From contig JACRBM010000072.1 of NCBI GenBank assembly GCA_016219275.1, positions 56,696 through 120,695 on the forward strand: a DNA stretch of 64,000 nt, given 5' to 3'. Positions 51,662 to 61,190 of the stretch are shown here, piece after piece (the first letter of the stretch is position 1; each line of letters begins with the position of its first letter). The DNA is from Chloroflexota bacterium. Its GTDB lineage: Bacteria > Chloroflexota > Anaerolineae > UBA4142. Made by a program: the position numbers and the translations under genes. Under the pieces are notes generated by a model. It saw only the letters and a list, made by a program, of their open reading frames with translations. It was not told the origin of the DNA and did not search any database.

Positions 51662-53179
51662 ATGAACGGTCAAGTTTATCTTATCGGCGCGGGTCCGGGC
51701 GACCCAGGTCTCATCACTGTCAAAGCGGTCGAGTGTTTGCGGCGCGCGGATGTCGTCGTGTACGACCGTCTCGTCGCGCCGGTTTTGCTCGATTACGCGC
51801 GCGCGGACGCGGAAAAAATCTACGTCGGCAAGGCGAGCAGCGATCACACTCTGCCGCAAAACGAAATCAACACCTTGCTCGTCCAAAAAGCGCGCGAAGG
51901 CAAAATCATCGCGCGGCTCAAGGGCGGCGACCTGTTCGTGTTCGGTCGCGGCGGCGAAGAGGCGCTCGCGCTCGTAGACGCTGGGATCGAATTTGAAATC
52001 GTGCCGGGCATTTCATCCGCGATTGCCGCGCCCGCCTACGCCGGCATCCCGGTCACGCATCGCGGCGTCGCAACATCGTTCACGGTCGCGACGGGGCACT
52101 TTGAGAATTCTGAATTCGAAATTCGAAATTCGGAAACGCGCATTTTTTTGATGGGCGTCGAAAACTTGGAACGGATTGTCGAATCGTTGCAAGACGATCG
52201 AGTCGCCGCGAACACACCTGCCGCGCTCGTGCGGTGGGGAACGACGACGCAACAGGAAACGCGCGTCGGTACGTTGGAGAATATTGTCGAGGTCGCGCGC
52301 GGGTTGCAGCCGCCCGCGGTACTCATCGTGGGCAATGTGGTCGCTCTGCGCGAGAAATTGCAGTGGTTTGAAGCGCGTCCATTGTTTGGCAAACGCATTC
52401 TCGTGACGCGCGCGCGCGAACAAGCGAGCGAATTTTCGCGGATGCTGCGCGACCTGGGCGCGGAGCCGATCGAGTTTCCGGTCATTCGCATCGCGCCGCT
52501 CGACGATTACCACCCACTCGACGACGCATTGACACAGCACTACGACTGGGTTATCTTTACGAGCGTGAACGGCGTCAACGCGGTGTGGCATCGCCTCGCA
52601 GCAATCGGTCGCGACGCGCGCGCGTTCGCCGGAACAAAATTGTGCGCGATCGGTCCGGCAACCGCGGAGCAACTGGCATCGCACGGACTGCGCGCCGATT
52701 TCGTCCCGCGCGACGCTTCGCGTATCGCCGAGGGCATTGTCGCCGACATCGGCGATGTGAATGGCAAACGCGTCTTGCTCCCACGCGCCGACATCGCGCG
52801 CGAAAACCTCGCGCACGATTTACGCGCGCGCGGCGCAATCGTGGACGAAGTGGTTGCGTATCGCACCGTGACGATTGACGCGAACGATCCGTCCGCGCAA
52901 CACATTCGCGACCTGCTCGCCGCCGGAGAAATCGACGCGATCACTTTCACCAGTTCGTCAACCGTTCGCGGATTCTGTAGCGTCATCAAATCAGAAATCG
53001 AAAATCGAAAATTGAAAATTGTATGCATCGGTCCCATCACCGCGCAGACCGCGCGTGACCTGGGTTTGCGCGTGGATGTGACCGCGCGAGAATACATGTT
53101 AGAAGGACTGACAAGGGCATTGGTGTCCTGCTGGAAAGAAGGATGGGATGCAGACACTGGCAGTCAGCGCGAACGTTGA
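51662..53179 (+). CDS. cobA-hemD: fused uroporphyrinogen-III C-methyltransferase / uroporphyrinogen-III synthase
   Basis: 505 residues. The first half (about 1-245) is CobA/SUMT: VYLIGAGPGDPGLITVKA, ARLKGGDLFVFGRGGEE, VPGISSAIAAPAYAGIP. The second half is HemD: GKRILVTRAREQASEF, VIFTSVNGVNAV, ITFTSSSTVRGF. The fusion makes uroporphyrinogen III and methylates it to precorrin-2, so it is the branch point to siroheme. Two short DNA repeats are read in frame (52101-52133 in the methyltransferase half, 52987-53020 in the synthase half). Confidence 0.96.
   Translation: MNGQVYLIGAGPGDPGLITVKAVECLRRADVVVYDRLVAPVLLDYARADAEKIYVGKASSDHTLPQNEINTLLVQKAREGKIIARLKGGDLFVFGRGGEEALALVDAGIEFEIVPGISSAIAAPAYAGIPVTHRGVATSFTVATGHFENSEFEIRNSETRIFLMGVENLERIVESLQDDRVAANTPAALVRWGTTTQQETRVGTLENIVEVARGLQPPAVLIVGNVVALREKLQWFEARPLFGKRILVTRAREQASEFSRMLRDLGAEPIEFPVIRIAPLDDYHPLDDALTQHYDWVIFTSVNGVNAVWHRLAAIGRDARAFAGTKLCAIGPATAEQLASHGLRADFVPRDASRIAEGIVADIGDVNGKRVLLPRADIARENLAHDLRARGAIVDEVVAYRTVTIDANDPSAQHIRDLLAAGEIDAITFTSSSTVRGFCSVIKSEIENRKLKIVCIGPITAQTARDLGLRVDVTAREYMLEGLTRALVSCWKEGWDADTGSQRER
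52101..52133. repeat. GAATTC-type repeat in frame inside the cobA half
   Basis: ttctgaattcgaaattcgaaattcgg codes NSEFEIRNSE in a loop of the methyltransferase domain, at a place where homologues usually have a short conserved link. Confidence 0.75.
52987..53020. repeat. GAAAATC-type repeat in frame inside the hemD half
   Basis: aaatcagaaatcgaaaatcgaaaattgaaaatt codes SEIENRKLKI, close to the end of the uroporphyrinogen-III synthase domain. Confidence 0.75.
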
Positions 53180-53747
53180 CATTCGCGCGCCGCTCGACGA
53201 AGTATGGTCGCTCATCGCCGACCTGGACAAGCGCGTGCGTCTGTGCCCGCTCTGGGACGTGGTGCGCGTCGAGTCGCTGACGCCGGGACCACTCGGCTTG
53301 GGGAGCGCGTTTCGTTTGCACACGCGGCGACAACACCAAATTGTCGCACGCGAAAGCCGTGTCGTCGAGTTTGTGCCGGGACGACGTATCGTGCATCAGC
53401 GCGCAAATGCCCAGGTCGCGCGCACGGTGTGGAGCGTGCAGGATTGCGCGGCAGGCACGCGCTTGATGTACGAAGAAATCTTTGAGTTGAGCGACGACCT
53501 AAATCGCGATACGATTCTGCAGCCCGCGCATCAAGCGGCGCTCGAATGGCTCGCGAGTCTCAAATTGTATCTCGAATGGCGCGAGGCGCGCGTGACGCGC
53601 GCGTGGCGTTGGCTCTATGATCGTTGGCTCATCCGAATGCCAACGTCGCAACGGCGCATCGTGACGATGATTGTTTTAATGCACGTCGGAATGGCGATCA
53701 GTTTCATCGTCGCCGCGCTCGTCTGGGGCATCGCGTTGCAGCGTTAA
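53148..53747 (+). CDS. SRPBCC-family protein with C-terminal membrane helix
   Basis: 199 residues. The START/SRPBCC fold is suggested by the pattern ANVDIRAPLDEVWSLIADLDKR at the start and the long C-terminal helix. A membrane anchor follows (MIVLMHVGMAISFIVAALVWGI). It overlaps cobA-hemD by 32 bases, so it is translationally coupled to tetrapyrrole genes. Such domains bind hydrophobic ligands; binding a porphyrin is possible but unproven. Confidence 0.75.
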   Translation: MQTLAVSANVDIRAPLDEVWSLIADLDKRVRLCPLWDVVRVESLTPGPLGLGSAFRLHTRRQHQIVARESRVVEFVPGRRIVHQRANAQVARTVWSVQDCAAGTRLMYEEIFELSDDLNRDTILQPAHQAALEWLASLKLYLEWREARVTRAWRWLYDRWLIRMPTSQRRIVTMIVLMHVGMAISFIVAALVWGIALQR

Positions 53748-53759
53748 AAAGAGCGATTG

Positions 53760-53978
53760 AAATCGCCTTTGCGCGGCGTTCCGCCGGGCGTCCACCTACG
53801 TGGACGCACCCTCGCCCGCCTGCGCGGGCGAGCAGCCAACGGCTCACGCGAGACAATTTCCGATTGCCACGTTCTACCAAGTCAGCATACAGAGAGCACA
53901 GAGAATTTTTCGGTTTTCCTCTGTGTCCTTTGTGCTCTCTGTGGTGAAAAACTAAAATCTGATCACAACGGTGTGAAG
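53760..53978. repeat. intergenic region with GC-rich hairpins and a CACAGAG inverted repeat
   Basis: cgtccacctacgtggacg and ctcgcccgcctgcgcgggcgag form two perfect small hairpins near 53788-53833, and catacagagagcacagagaa (53884-53903) faces ctctgtgtcctttgtgctctctgtgg (53919-53944). No gene is seen in this 232-base gap before hemB. Confidence 0.8.
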
Positions 53979-53979
53979 A

Positions 53980-54966
53980 ATGTCCTCTCAATTTCCAACT
54001 CTCCGAATGCGACGTTTGCGCGCGAGCGCATCTCTCCGCAACCTCGTGCGCGAGACCGAACTCGACGTGCGCGATTTCATCTATCCGCTTTTCATCGCGG
54101 AAGGCACGCGCGTCCAACAAGAAATCAGCGCGATGCCGGGACAATTCCGTTGGTCGGTTGATTGCTTGCCTGGCGAAATCGAAAAAATTGCCGGGCTGGG
54201 TATTCCGGCAGTTTTGCTTTTCGGCGTGCTCGAAGCATCGTCCAAGGATGACATTGGCAGCGCATCCTGGGACGAACACGGCGTCGTGCAACAAGCGATC
54301 CGCGCGATCAAACGCGTCGCGCCGGAAATGCTCGTCATCACCGATGTGTGCCTGTGCGAGTACACCTCACACGGACATTGCGGCATCGTGCAAGACGGAC
54401 GCGTGCTGAACGATCCGACGCTCGAACTGCTCGCGCGTCAAGCCGTGAGTCACGCGCGCGCGGGTGCGGACATTATCGCGCCGAGCGACATGATGGATGG
54501 ACGCGTCGCCGCGATTCGCGCCGCGCTGGACCGAGATGGTTTTGCCGAGACACCGATTCTCGCGTACGCGGCGAAATTCGCGAGCGGATTTTACGGACCG
54601 TTCCGCGAGGCGGCTGGGTCAACGCCGCAGTTTGGCGACCGCCGCGCGTACCAAATGGATGCCGCGAACGCGCGCGAGGCATTGCGCGAAATTGAGAGCG
54701 ACATTGCCGAGGGTGCGGACTTGGTGATGGTCAAGCCCGCGCTTGCGTACCTCGACATTCTCACGCGCGCGCGTCAACGATTCGATCTGCCGCTCGTCGC
54801 GTACAACGTGTCCGGCGAGTACTCGATGGTCAAAGCCGCGAGTGCGAACGGTTGGATTGACGAGCAACGCGTCGTGATGGAAATTCTCACGGCGATCAAA
54901 CGCGCGGGCGCGGATTTGGTGATTACGTACCACGCGCCGGAGGTGGCGGAGTGGATGAAAGCGTAA
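53980..54966 (+). CDS. hemB: delta-aminolevulinic acid dehydratase (porphobilinogen synthase)
   Basis: 328 residues. Active-site lysines are seen in [17 protein letters not shown] and [13 protein letters not shown]; the metal-site cysteines in [15 protein letters not shown] point to a zinc-type enzyme. It joins two 5-aminolevulinates to porphobilinogen. The gene lies after cobA-hemD and before an unrelated lower-GC gene. Confidence 0.97.
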   Translation: MSSQFPTLRMRRLRASASLRNLVRETELDVRDFIYPLFIAEGTRVQQEISAMPGQFRWSVDCLPGEIEKIAGLGIPAVLLFGVLEASSKDDIGSASWDEHGVVQQAIRAIKRVAPEMLVITDVCLCEYTSHGHCGIVQDGRVLNDPTLELLARQAVSHARAGADIIAPSDMMDGRVAAIRAALDRDGFAETPILAYAAKFASGFYGPFREAAGSTPQFGDRRAYQMDAANAREALREIESDIAEGADLVMVKPALAYLDILTRARQRFDLPLVAYNVSGEYSMVKAASANGWIDEQRVVMEILTAIKRAGADLVITYHAPEVAEWMKA

Positions 54967-55160
54967 ATCGTAAAACGTGATGTGTGATGCGTGGTGCGTG
55001 ATACGTGTACGGCATCATTACTTTCTTCAAAAGTCTGGTGCTTGGCAGAGCGTGACTGCCTATTAGGGTTATTAATTCTAGCTGTGATTGGCAGTTACTT
55101 ATCTTTGGCCAGTCACTCAAATACCTTGATTCTCTGCATTTCCAATAAACTGAATCCTTG
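54967..55160. other. low-GC spacer with a CGTGATGCGTG-type repeat
   Basis: 54967-55012 holds tandem units such as cgtgatgtgtgatgcgtggtgcgtgat. The rest (55013-55160) is lower in GC than the surroundings and leads into the TIR-like gene. No gene seen. Confidence 0.6.
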
Positions 55161-55175
55161 TGGAGGAATACTGAC

Positions 55176-56096
55176 ATGGAATCCGAGACAAAGAAACTGA
55201 AAAACTGGGTTGCAATCGCGGGTAGATGGGAATTCAAAGACGATTCTGCAAAGTATCTTGGGCCTGACCCTGAGGCTCCAATTAGGCACGGCATAGCATT
55301 GAGTGACGCACGCGTAAGGAGAGGTTCTATCATGACCCAAGTGCGCTTTCTCGAGAATGCAAAGGAATCCGAAGGGCGAATCATCTTCGGTTACAACGCG
55401 AAAACCACAGAGTACTTCTTGACAGGCATCGGTGGATATCGTTTTGCATTCGTGTTAGACCAGTTCATACCGGCAAGAGGTTGGTTCCCGTTTGCCGCGG
55501 TTGGAAGCAGCGAGAACTTCACTCCGAATGCAAACTTCCAAATTGAAGCCAAGCTTTTTGGACAAAGAGCCAGCCTGATTGTGGATGGCATCAAAGTAAT
55601 TGAACGCAATTTGCCCACACCCTTAGGGAGCGATCAGGTTGGTCTATTTGCTGTGGGACCTGGGCCAGTGGAATTTACATCCACTCAAGTCACAGCAGAT
55701 TCGCCAAAGGCATTTGTTGTCATGCAATTTGGGGAGCCCTACGATGCTTTGTATACAGACGTTATCCAACCTGTCGTAAATGAAAAGAAACTAGAAGCTT
55801 TCAGAGCAGATGACGTCTATAAACCAGGAATTATTTTGCAGGATATCATCAGTTCTATTACGGAATCGGAAATCATAATTGCTGAGATTACACCCCCTAA
55901 TCCCAATGTATTCTATGAGCTCGGCTACTCCCATGCAATGAAGAAGAGTACAATTCTCCTTGCTGAACGGGGAAAGCCGCTTCCATTTGATGTGAGCGGC
56001 TTCCGCGTCATCTTCTACGATAACACAATCAAAGGCAAGAAGGACGTGGAAGAAAATCTACGAAGACACCTTGCTAGTGTCCTTCAGGATATTTAA
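55176..56096 (+). CDS. two-domain protein: LamG-like N-terminus, TIR/nucleoside 2-deoxyribosyltransferase-like C-terminus
   Basis: 306 residues from the ATG at 55176 (GGAGG 9 bases upstream). The N-terminal 175 residues look like a beta-sandwich of the LamG/DUF1080 kind. The C-terminal part, [23 protein letters not shown] and [21 protein letters not shown], matches a Rossmann-like family related to deoxyribosyltransferases and TIR domains, found in defence and signalling proteins. Low GC and interruption of hemB-hemL suggest transfer. Possible NAD- or nucleotide-linked defence role is an inference. Confidence 0.72.
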   Translation: MESETKKLKNWVAIAGRWEFKDDSAKYLGPDPEAPIRHGIALSDARVRRGSIMTQVRFLENAKESEGRIIFGYNAKTTEYFLTGIGGYRFAFVLDQFIPARGWFPFAAVGSSENFTPNANFQIEAKLFGQRASLIVDGIKVIERNLPTPLGSDQVGLFAVGPGPVEFTSTQVTADSPKAFVVMQFGEPYDALYTDVIQPVVNEKKLEAFRADDVYKPGIILQDIISSITESEIIIAEITPPNPNVFYELGYSHAMKKSTILLAERGKPLPFDVSGFRVIFYDNTIKGKKDVEENLRRHLASVLQDI

Positions 56097-56178
56097 CCCA
56101 ACGACACTGCTGTTGCTCCCGCATACATGCCGCAGAATTTACGATACACGTTTTCCGTTTCACTCAACACGGATACCA

Positions 56179-57477
56179 ATGAATACAACCCACTCTCAAC
56201 AACTCTTTTCCCGCGCGCAACAACTCTTGCCCGGTGGCGTGGATTCGCCGGTGCGCGCGTTTCGCGCGGTCGGTGGTCAGCCGCTGTTCATCGAACGCGG
56301 TCAAGGCGCGTACCTGTACGACGTTGACGGCAATCGTTTCATTGATTACGTCCTCTCGTGGGGTCCGCTGATCCTGGGTCACGCGCATCCGCGCATCGTC
56401 GCCGCGCTCGCGGATGCGGCAACGCGCGGCACGAGTTTCGGCGCACCCAGCCCACTCGAAATAGAACTCGCGGAATTAATTCAGCAGTTCATGCCCAACA
56501 TCGAGATGATTCGCTTTGTCAATTCCGGCACCGAAGCGACGATGACCGCACTGCGCCTCGCGCGCGCATTCACTGGACGCAACAAGATCATCAAATTCGA
56601 AGGATGCTATCACGGTCACGCAGATATGCTGCTCGTCCAAGCCGGCTCCGGCGTCGCCACGCTGGGTCTGCCCGATTCGCCCGGCGTGCCAGCCGCGACC
56701 GTTGCGGATACGCTCGTCGCACCGTACAACGATGTGAACGCAGTCGCGCAACTCTTTGAAAAATATCCGCGCGAGATCGCGGCGGTGATCGTCGAACCCG
56801 TCGCCGGAAATATGGGCGTTGTGCCGCCCGCACCGCCGGGGTTTTTGCCGGGGCTGCGTTCGCTCACGCAAGCGTACGGCGCGCTGTTGATCTTCGACGA
56901 GGTGATGACCGGCTGGCGCGTGCATCGCGGCGGCGCGCAAACGCTCTACAACATCAAGCCGGACTTGACGACGCTCGGCAAAGTGATTGGCGGTGGCTTG
57001 CCGGTCGGCGCGTACGGTGGACGCCGCGACGTGATGCAAATGGTCGCGCCGGCGGGACCGATGTACCAAGCCGGGACGCTCGCGGGAAATCCGCTCGCGA
57101 TGACGGCGGGGATTGAAACGCTGAAGGAATTGCAGAACCAGGAAATCTGGGAAATGATGGAAATGCGCGCGGCGAAACTGGTTGCTGGGTTGAGCGCGGC
57201 GGCGGAAGCGGCGCGCGTGCAAGTCGTGACGAATCGCGTGGGCACAATGTTCACAACCTTTTTTGCGGATGAGCCAATCACGAACTGGGCAAGCGCGAAA
57301 AAATCGGATACGCAAAAATTCGGCACGTACTTTCGCGCGATGCTCGAACGCGGTGTGTACCTCGCGCCGTCGCAATTCGAAGCTGGGTTTCTCTCGACCG
57401 CGCACGGCGACGCGGAGATTGGTGCGACAGTGCGCGCGGCGGAACAAGCACTGCAAAGGATGAGGGATGAAGGATGA
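56179..57477 (+). CDS. hemL: glutamate-1-semialdehyde 2,1-aminomutase
   Basis: 432 residues from the ATG at 56179. PLP lysine in [18 protein letters not shown] (near residue 266); [10 protein letters not shown] and [18 protein letters not shown] are typical. It converts glutamate-1-semialdehyde to 5-aminolevulinate, following HemA at 16877. The last codons (RMRDEG) come from a GGATGAA repeat that runs into the end of the gene. Confidence 0.97.
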   Translation: MNTTHSQQLFSRAQQLLPGGVDSPVRAFRAVGGQPLFIERGQGAYLYDVDGNRFIDYVLSWGPLILGHAHPRIVAALADAATRGTSFGAPSPLEIELAELIQQFMPNIEMIRFVNSGTEATMTALRLARAFTGRNKIIKFEGCYHGHADMLLVQAGSGVATLGLPDSPGVPAATVADTLVAPYNDVNAVAQLFEKYPREIAAVIVEPVAGNMGVVPPAPPGFLPGLRSLTQAYGALLIFDEVMTGWRVHRGGAQTLYNIKPDLTTLGKVIGGGLPVGAYGGRRDVMQMVAPAGPMYQAGTLAGNPLAMTAGIETLKELQNQEIWEMMEMRAAKLVAGLSAAAEAARVQVVTNRVGTMFTTFFADEPITNWASAKKSDTQKFGTYFRAMLERGVYLAPSQFEAGFLSTAHGDAEIGATVRAAEQALQRMRDEG

Positions 57478-57518
57478 AGGATGAAAAAATCCCGCCTTCA
57501 TCCTTCATCCATCATCCT
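57464..57518. repeat. inverted GGATGAA-type repeat overlapping the hemL stop
   Basis: aggatgagggatgaaggatgaaggatg is mirrored by cttcatccttcatccatcatcc. Sister copies at 33932 and 61640. Confidence 0.85.
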
Positions 57519-57526
57519 TGACGCTG

Positions 57527-58177
57527 ATGTTACGAAATTATCTTGAACATCGCGACTATACCACAATCACCCAACTCGCCGCGACAAACAAGCGCGTGTT
57601 GAGCGAACTGATCGCGTTGACACTCGACGCGGATGAGGTGATCGGCTGGCGAGCGGTCAAGGCATTGGGTCTCGCGAGCGCGGTCGTCGCGGAGCACGAT
57701 GCGGAATTCGTGCGCGGCATTTTACGCCGCTTGATGTGGACGATGAACGACGAATCGGGAAGCATCGGCTGGCGCGCGCCGCAAGCGATGGGCGCGATCA
57801 TCGCGCAACGTCCGCACACCTTCGCCGAATTCATCACGATTGTCATTTCGTTATTCGATGTCGAAGAGATACATTTTTATCCAGGCATCTTGTGGGCAAT
57901 CGGTCACATCGCGGAACGCGACCCAGGACGCGTGCGGTTCGCGTTGCCCGTCGTTCTGAATTTTTTGTGCGATGCGTCGCCGCAGACGCGCGGCATGGCG
58001 GTCTGGTGCGCGGGACAATTGCGTGATGCAACCGCGATACCGGCATTACAGAATTTGTATGACGACTTGACGCGCGTGTGCGTATTCGTTGACGACGAGA
58101 TGCGCGAGTATTCGATCGGCGACCTGGCTCGCGACGCGTTAGCGCGATTGGACGAGGTGACTCATGGCAAGGATTGA
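57527..58177 (+). CDS. DVU0298-family HEAT-repeat protein
   Basis: 216 residues of paired helices with HEAT-like repeats (VIGWRAVKALGLASAVV, SIGWRAPQAMGAIIA, ILWAIGHIAERDP, AVWCAGQLRD). This matches the family named after Desulfovibrio DVU0298, known mostly from sulfur-reducing bacteria. Function unknown. It overlaps the SDR gene by 14 bases. Confidence 0.8.
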   Translation: MLRNYLEHRDYTTITQLAATNKRVLSELIALTLDADEVIGWRAVKALGLASAVVAEHDAEFVRGILRRLMWTMNDESGSIGWRAPQAMGAIIAQRPHTFAEFITIVISLFDVEEIHFYPGILWAIGHIAERDPGRVRFALPVVLNFLCDASPQTRGMAVWCAGQLRDATAIPALQNLYDDLTRVCVFVDDEMREYSIGDLARDALARLDEVTHGKD

Positions 58178-59012
58178 TCTGCGCGACAAGGTGGTGATCG
58201 TCACGGGCGCGTCCGACGGCATCGGCGCGATGACCGCGCGCGAATTTGCCAACGCGGGATCGCGGGTCGTGCTCGCCGCGCGATCCGAAAAGGCATTGCA
58301 CCGCCTCGCAGACGAACTGGGCACGCCGCGCGCGCTCGCGGTCTACACCGACATGACCGACACGGTCAGCGTCGAGCGGATGATCGAGCGCGCGATCAAT
58401 CATTTCGGGCAGGTGGACATTCTCGTGAACAACGCGGGCGTCGGCTATTTCGCGCCCTTGTCCGAGGTCGCGCTCGACAAAGCGTACCAGGTGTTCGACG
58501 TGAATTTTTTCGGACCGCTCGCCGCGATTCAAAAACTCGTGCCGCATTGGAGCGCGCGCGGCGATGGTCACGTCATCAACATTCTCACGTGCGCCGGGCG
58601 TTTGCCGATTCCGTTTCAAGGCGTGTACGGCGCGAGCAAAGCCGCGTTCATCGTGTTGACCGACACGCTCCGCATCGAACTCGCGCGCAAAAAAATCGCG
58701 GTGACCGGCGTGTACCCTGGCACGGTCAACACGCAATTCGAAAAGCACGCGTTGTACGACGGCGAAATCAGAACGATGTGCCCGATTGAAACCGGGTGCG
58801 GCGTGCCGCCCGAAGGCATCGCGCGCGGCATCGTCGCCGCGGCGCGCAAACGCCCGCGCGATGTGTGGTTCAGTTGGCAAGGTCGCCGCTATGTCGTCAC
58901 CGGCTTTTTCTTACCGCAATGGCTCGACGCGCGTATGAAAGAGGTTCGCAACGCAATGGATCCGCCGCCGCCTAACGGGAATGTGATTGACGAATTGCTC
59001 AAGCCGCGCTAG
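58164..59012 (+). CDS. short-chain dehydrogenase/reductase
   Basis: 282 residues. Cofactor motif VTGASDGIGAMTA, NNAG at about residue 90, and catalytic YGASK. An unusual C-terminal segment after residue 230 (WFSWQGRRYVVTGFFLPQWL) may form a membrane-facing helix. Substrate unknown. Confidence 0.92.
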   Translation: MARIDLRDKVVIVTGASDGIGAMTAREFANAGSRVVLAARSEKALHRLADELGTPRALAVYTDMTDTVSVERMIERAINHFGQVDILVNNAGVGYFAPLSEVALDKAYQVFDVNFFGPLAAIQKLVPHWSARGDGHVINILTCAGRLPIPFQGVYGASKAAFIVLTDTLRIELARKKIAVTGVYPGTVNTQFEKHALYDGEIRTMCPIETGCGVPPEGIARGIVAAARKRPRDVWFSWQGRRYVVTGFFLPQWLDARMKEVRNAMDPPPPNGNVIDELLKPR

Positions 59013-59041
59013 ATCAATCCGCGCCGGCTCTTGATCGCGAA

Positions 59042-59077
59042 AAAAAAAGAACGCGGGCAAACGCCGCGTTCTTTTTT
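59042..59077. terminator. bidirectional terminator
   Basis: aaaaaaagaacgcgg (59042-59056) pairs with ccgcgttcttttttt (59063-59077) between the convergent SDR and hydrolase genes. Confidence 0.92.
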
Positions 59078-59096
59078 TCGCGTTTCGCAACGCGCT

Positions 59097-60143
59097 TTAC
59101 ACCTGTACGAGATTACGGTCGAAAAATCCGGTGATGTATCGCTCGAATCCCACGGGATCGGCGGCGAGCAACCCCTTGTGCTTGGCATTCGGAATCAGGA
59201 ACAATCCCTTCGGTCCTTGCGCCGCGTCGTACAAACGACGACTGTTGTCCGCGGCAATCGTGCTATCTTGCGCGCCATGCACGAATAAAATCGGTCGCGT
59301 GATGCGGGCGACATCGTCAATTGGACGCACTTGTTTGATTCGCAAACCGGTCCACTGCTCGCCCAGCCAGATGATGAGCGGTGCGAACGGAAACGCCGGC
59401 AACCCCGTTTTGGCGACCAATCCCCGCGCGACATTTTCTTCGATGCTTGTGTACGAACTCTCGACGACAATCGCTTTCACCTGCGGCATACGTACCGCCG
59501 CGCGCAACACTGCCGCGCCGCCCATCGAATAGCCCACCAAACCGATGCGTTCGACATTCACCTCTGGACGCGTCAACAAGTACTTGACCGCGCCGGACAC
59601 GTCGTCCGCTTCGCGATAACCGAGCGTCGAGATCGTCCCGGCGCTCGCGCCATGATTTCGCAAATCGAACAAGAGCGCACCGTACCCGCGCGCGATCATC
59701 ACCGCGGCTTGCGTTAAAAGTTCGCCGCGATTGCCGCCCAAGCCGTGCACGTACACGAGCGTCGCGCCGTTGCTTCGCGAATCGGGCGGGATAAACCAAC
59801 CACTCAACTCAACCCCGTCGGTCGCGAAAAAACGGACGTCTTGCCAATCGTCAATGTCTAAATCCGTCGGCGTGAATTCAGATCGAGTGCGCCGCGGACG
59901 CACAAGCGGAAACGTCGCGAGGAGAGGAACTGCGACGAAAACGCTCGCGAGCGCGAACGACGCAAGCGTGAGGTAGGGCGAACGCGCTAACGCAAGCCAA
60001 AATAGCGAGCCTAACAATCCCAAGCCAACGCAAGCGACGAACAATGCCCACAGCTTTTTCAGCAGATTCAAATGCAGGTCTGCCAAATGGAGGAGCGTTG
60101 CTCGATACACTTGTCCAGAGTAGCGGTTGCCCAGGATTGTCAT
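59097..60143 (-). CDS. alpha/beta hydrolase with N-terminal membrane helices
   Basis: 348 residues. Two membrane helices (about 33-55 and 60-80) then an alpha/beta hydrolase domain with oxyanion HGLGGNRGE, nucleophile GYSMGG, an aspartate in HGAQDST and a histidine in NAKHKG. The family includes bacterial esterases anchored to the membrane. Substrate unknown. Confidence 0.88.
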   Translation of the reverse strand: MTILGNRYSGQVYRATLLHLADLHLNLLKKLWALFVACVGLGLLGSLFWLALARSPYLTLASFALASVFVAVPLLATFPLVRPRRTRSEFTPTDLDIDDWQDVRFFATDGVELSGWFIPPDSRSNGATLVYVHGLGGNRGELLTQAAVMIARGYGALLFDLRNHGASAGTISTLGYREADDVSGAVKYLLTRPEVNVERIGLVGYSMGGAAVLRAAVRMPQVKAIVVESSYTSIEENVARGLVAKTGLPAFPFAPLIIWLGEQWTGLRIKQVRPIDDVARITRPILFVHGAQDSTIAADNSRRLYDAAQGPKGLFLIPNAKHKGLLAADPVGFERYITGFFDRNLVQV

Positions 60144-60278
60144 ACCTAACTTTCTATACGGTCATGAACCGAGACCGGTTTTATTACATCCTCACAACCT
60201 ACGTACAATCTATAGATAAAAAAACACCACCAAAAAATACAGTCGGCGGTGTCTCTTGCAAATTTCTAATACGAACGA
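60144..60278. other. spacer between hydrolase and PIG-L genes
   Basis: 135 bases with lower GC, containing the terminator listed separately. No gene seen. Confidence 0.6.
60217..60253 (-). terminator. terminator of the PIG-L gene
   Basis: On the minus strand acaccgcc pairs with ggtggtgt, followed directly by TTTTTTT (plus-strand 60218-60224). Confidence 0.85.
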
Positions 60279-61109
60279 TCAAACGCCATCGAATAAATCG
60301 CGCTCGACCAAATTGGGCGGCGCGTCCGGAATCGCGCGCATAAATGTCTCCTCGCTCGCGAACAAACGTTGGAAGACGCGCGCGAGCGTGCCGCCCATGC
60401 TCGGTATTTGACTCGAATGGCAAGCGGTCGCGCGCTGCTTTTGCCCGAGCACGTCGCCGATGGGCACGCGTGCGTGAACCGGATAGTCCACCTCCACAAG
60501 CGATTCCAAATCAATGTCGCGATTCTTGCCGAAATGTTTTGGATCGCGCCCGATGAGTTTGAGCACGCGCACCGCGAGCCGCAAAAACCCGCGCGGGAAA
60601 ACGGAATAGTACAGTTTCTGCGGCGCGTGCGGCGGCAGATCGTCAATCTCGATTTCGGGATCGCGTGCGAGTTTGAACGCGGCGACGGTCGCCTTGTGAA
60701 TCGCGATGTGATCGGGATGGCGATAGCCGCCAATCGGATCGAACGTGACGACGACGTTCGGTTTGAGTCGGCGGATGGACGCGGCGACCTTGCGCGCGAC
60801 CTCGTCCATCGGCGCGGCGACGAGCGAATCCGGATGTTGATTGTCCGGCGAGCCAGGCATCCCCGAATCGCGATAGCCAAGAAAACTCACCGAGTCCAGA
60901 CCCAGGATGTTCACCGCGCATTGCAATTCGTCCGTCCGCATTTCCGCGACAGAGCGAAAACCCTTCAAGTCCGGCGGCGCTTCGCCGACTTCGCCGCGCG
61001 TCGCGCAGATGAGATGCGTACTGACGCCCTGTCGCGCGTAATGCGCGAGCGTACCACCGGCAGACAATTCGTCGTCGGGGTGAGCGTAAACGGCAAGCAA
61101 TGTTTGCAT
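60279..61109 (-). CDS. PIG-L/LmbE-family deacetylase
   Basis: 276 residues. Metal site motifs AHPDDELSAGGTL at the start and GGYRHPDHIAIH in the middle. Members remove acetyl groups from N-acetylglucosamine-linked molecules, such as in mycothiol or bacillithiol synthesis. The substrate here is unknown. Confidence 0.92.
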   Translation of the reverse strand: MQTLLAVYAHPDDELSAGGTLAHYARQGVSTHLICATRGEVGEAPPDLKGFRSVAEMRTDELQCAVNILGLDSVSFLGYRDSGMPGSPDNQHPDSLVAAPMDEVARKVAASIRRLKPNVVVTFDPIGGYRHPDHIAIHKATVAAFKLARDPEIEIDDLPPHAPQKLYYSVFPRGFLRLAVRVLKLIGRDPKHFGKNRDIDLESLVEVDYPVHARVPIGDVLGQKQRATACHSSQIPSMGGTLARVFQRLFASEETFMRAIPDAPPNLVERDLFDGV

Positions 61110-61114
61110 AGATT

Positions 61115-61190
61115 ATCATTCTGGGACGCGGATGAACGCGGATAAACGCGGATTTTATTTTTTATCCGTGTTCATCCGTGTTTATCCGCG
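61115..61190. repeat. inverted GCGGATAAAC-type repeat
   Basis: gacgcggatgaacgcggataaacgcggat is mirrored by atccgtgttcatccgtgtttatccgcgtc. It overlaps the end of the GNAT gene, giving that protein its last residues. Confidence 0.85.
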
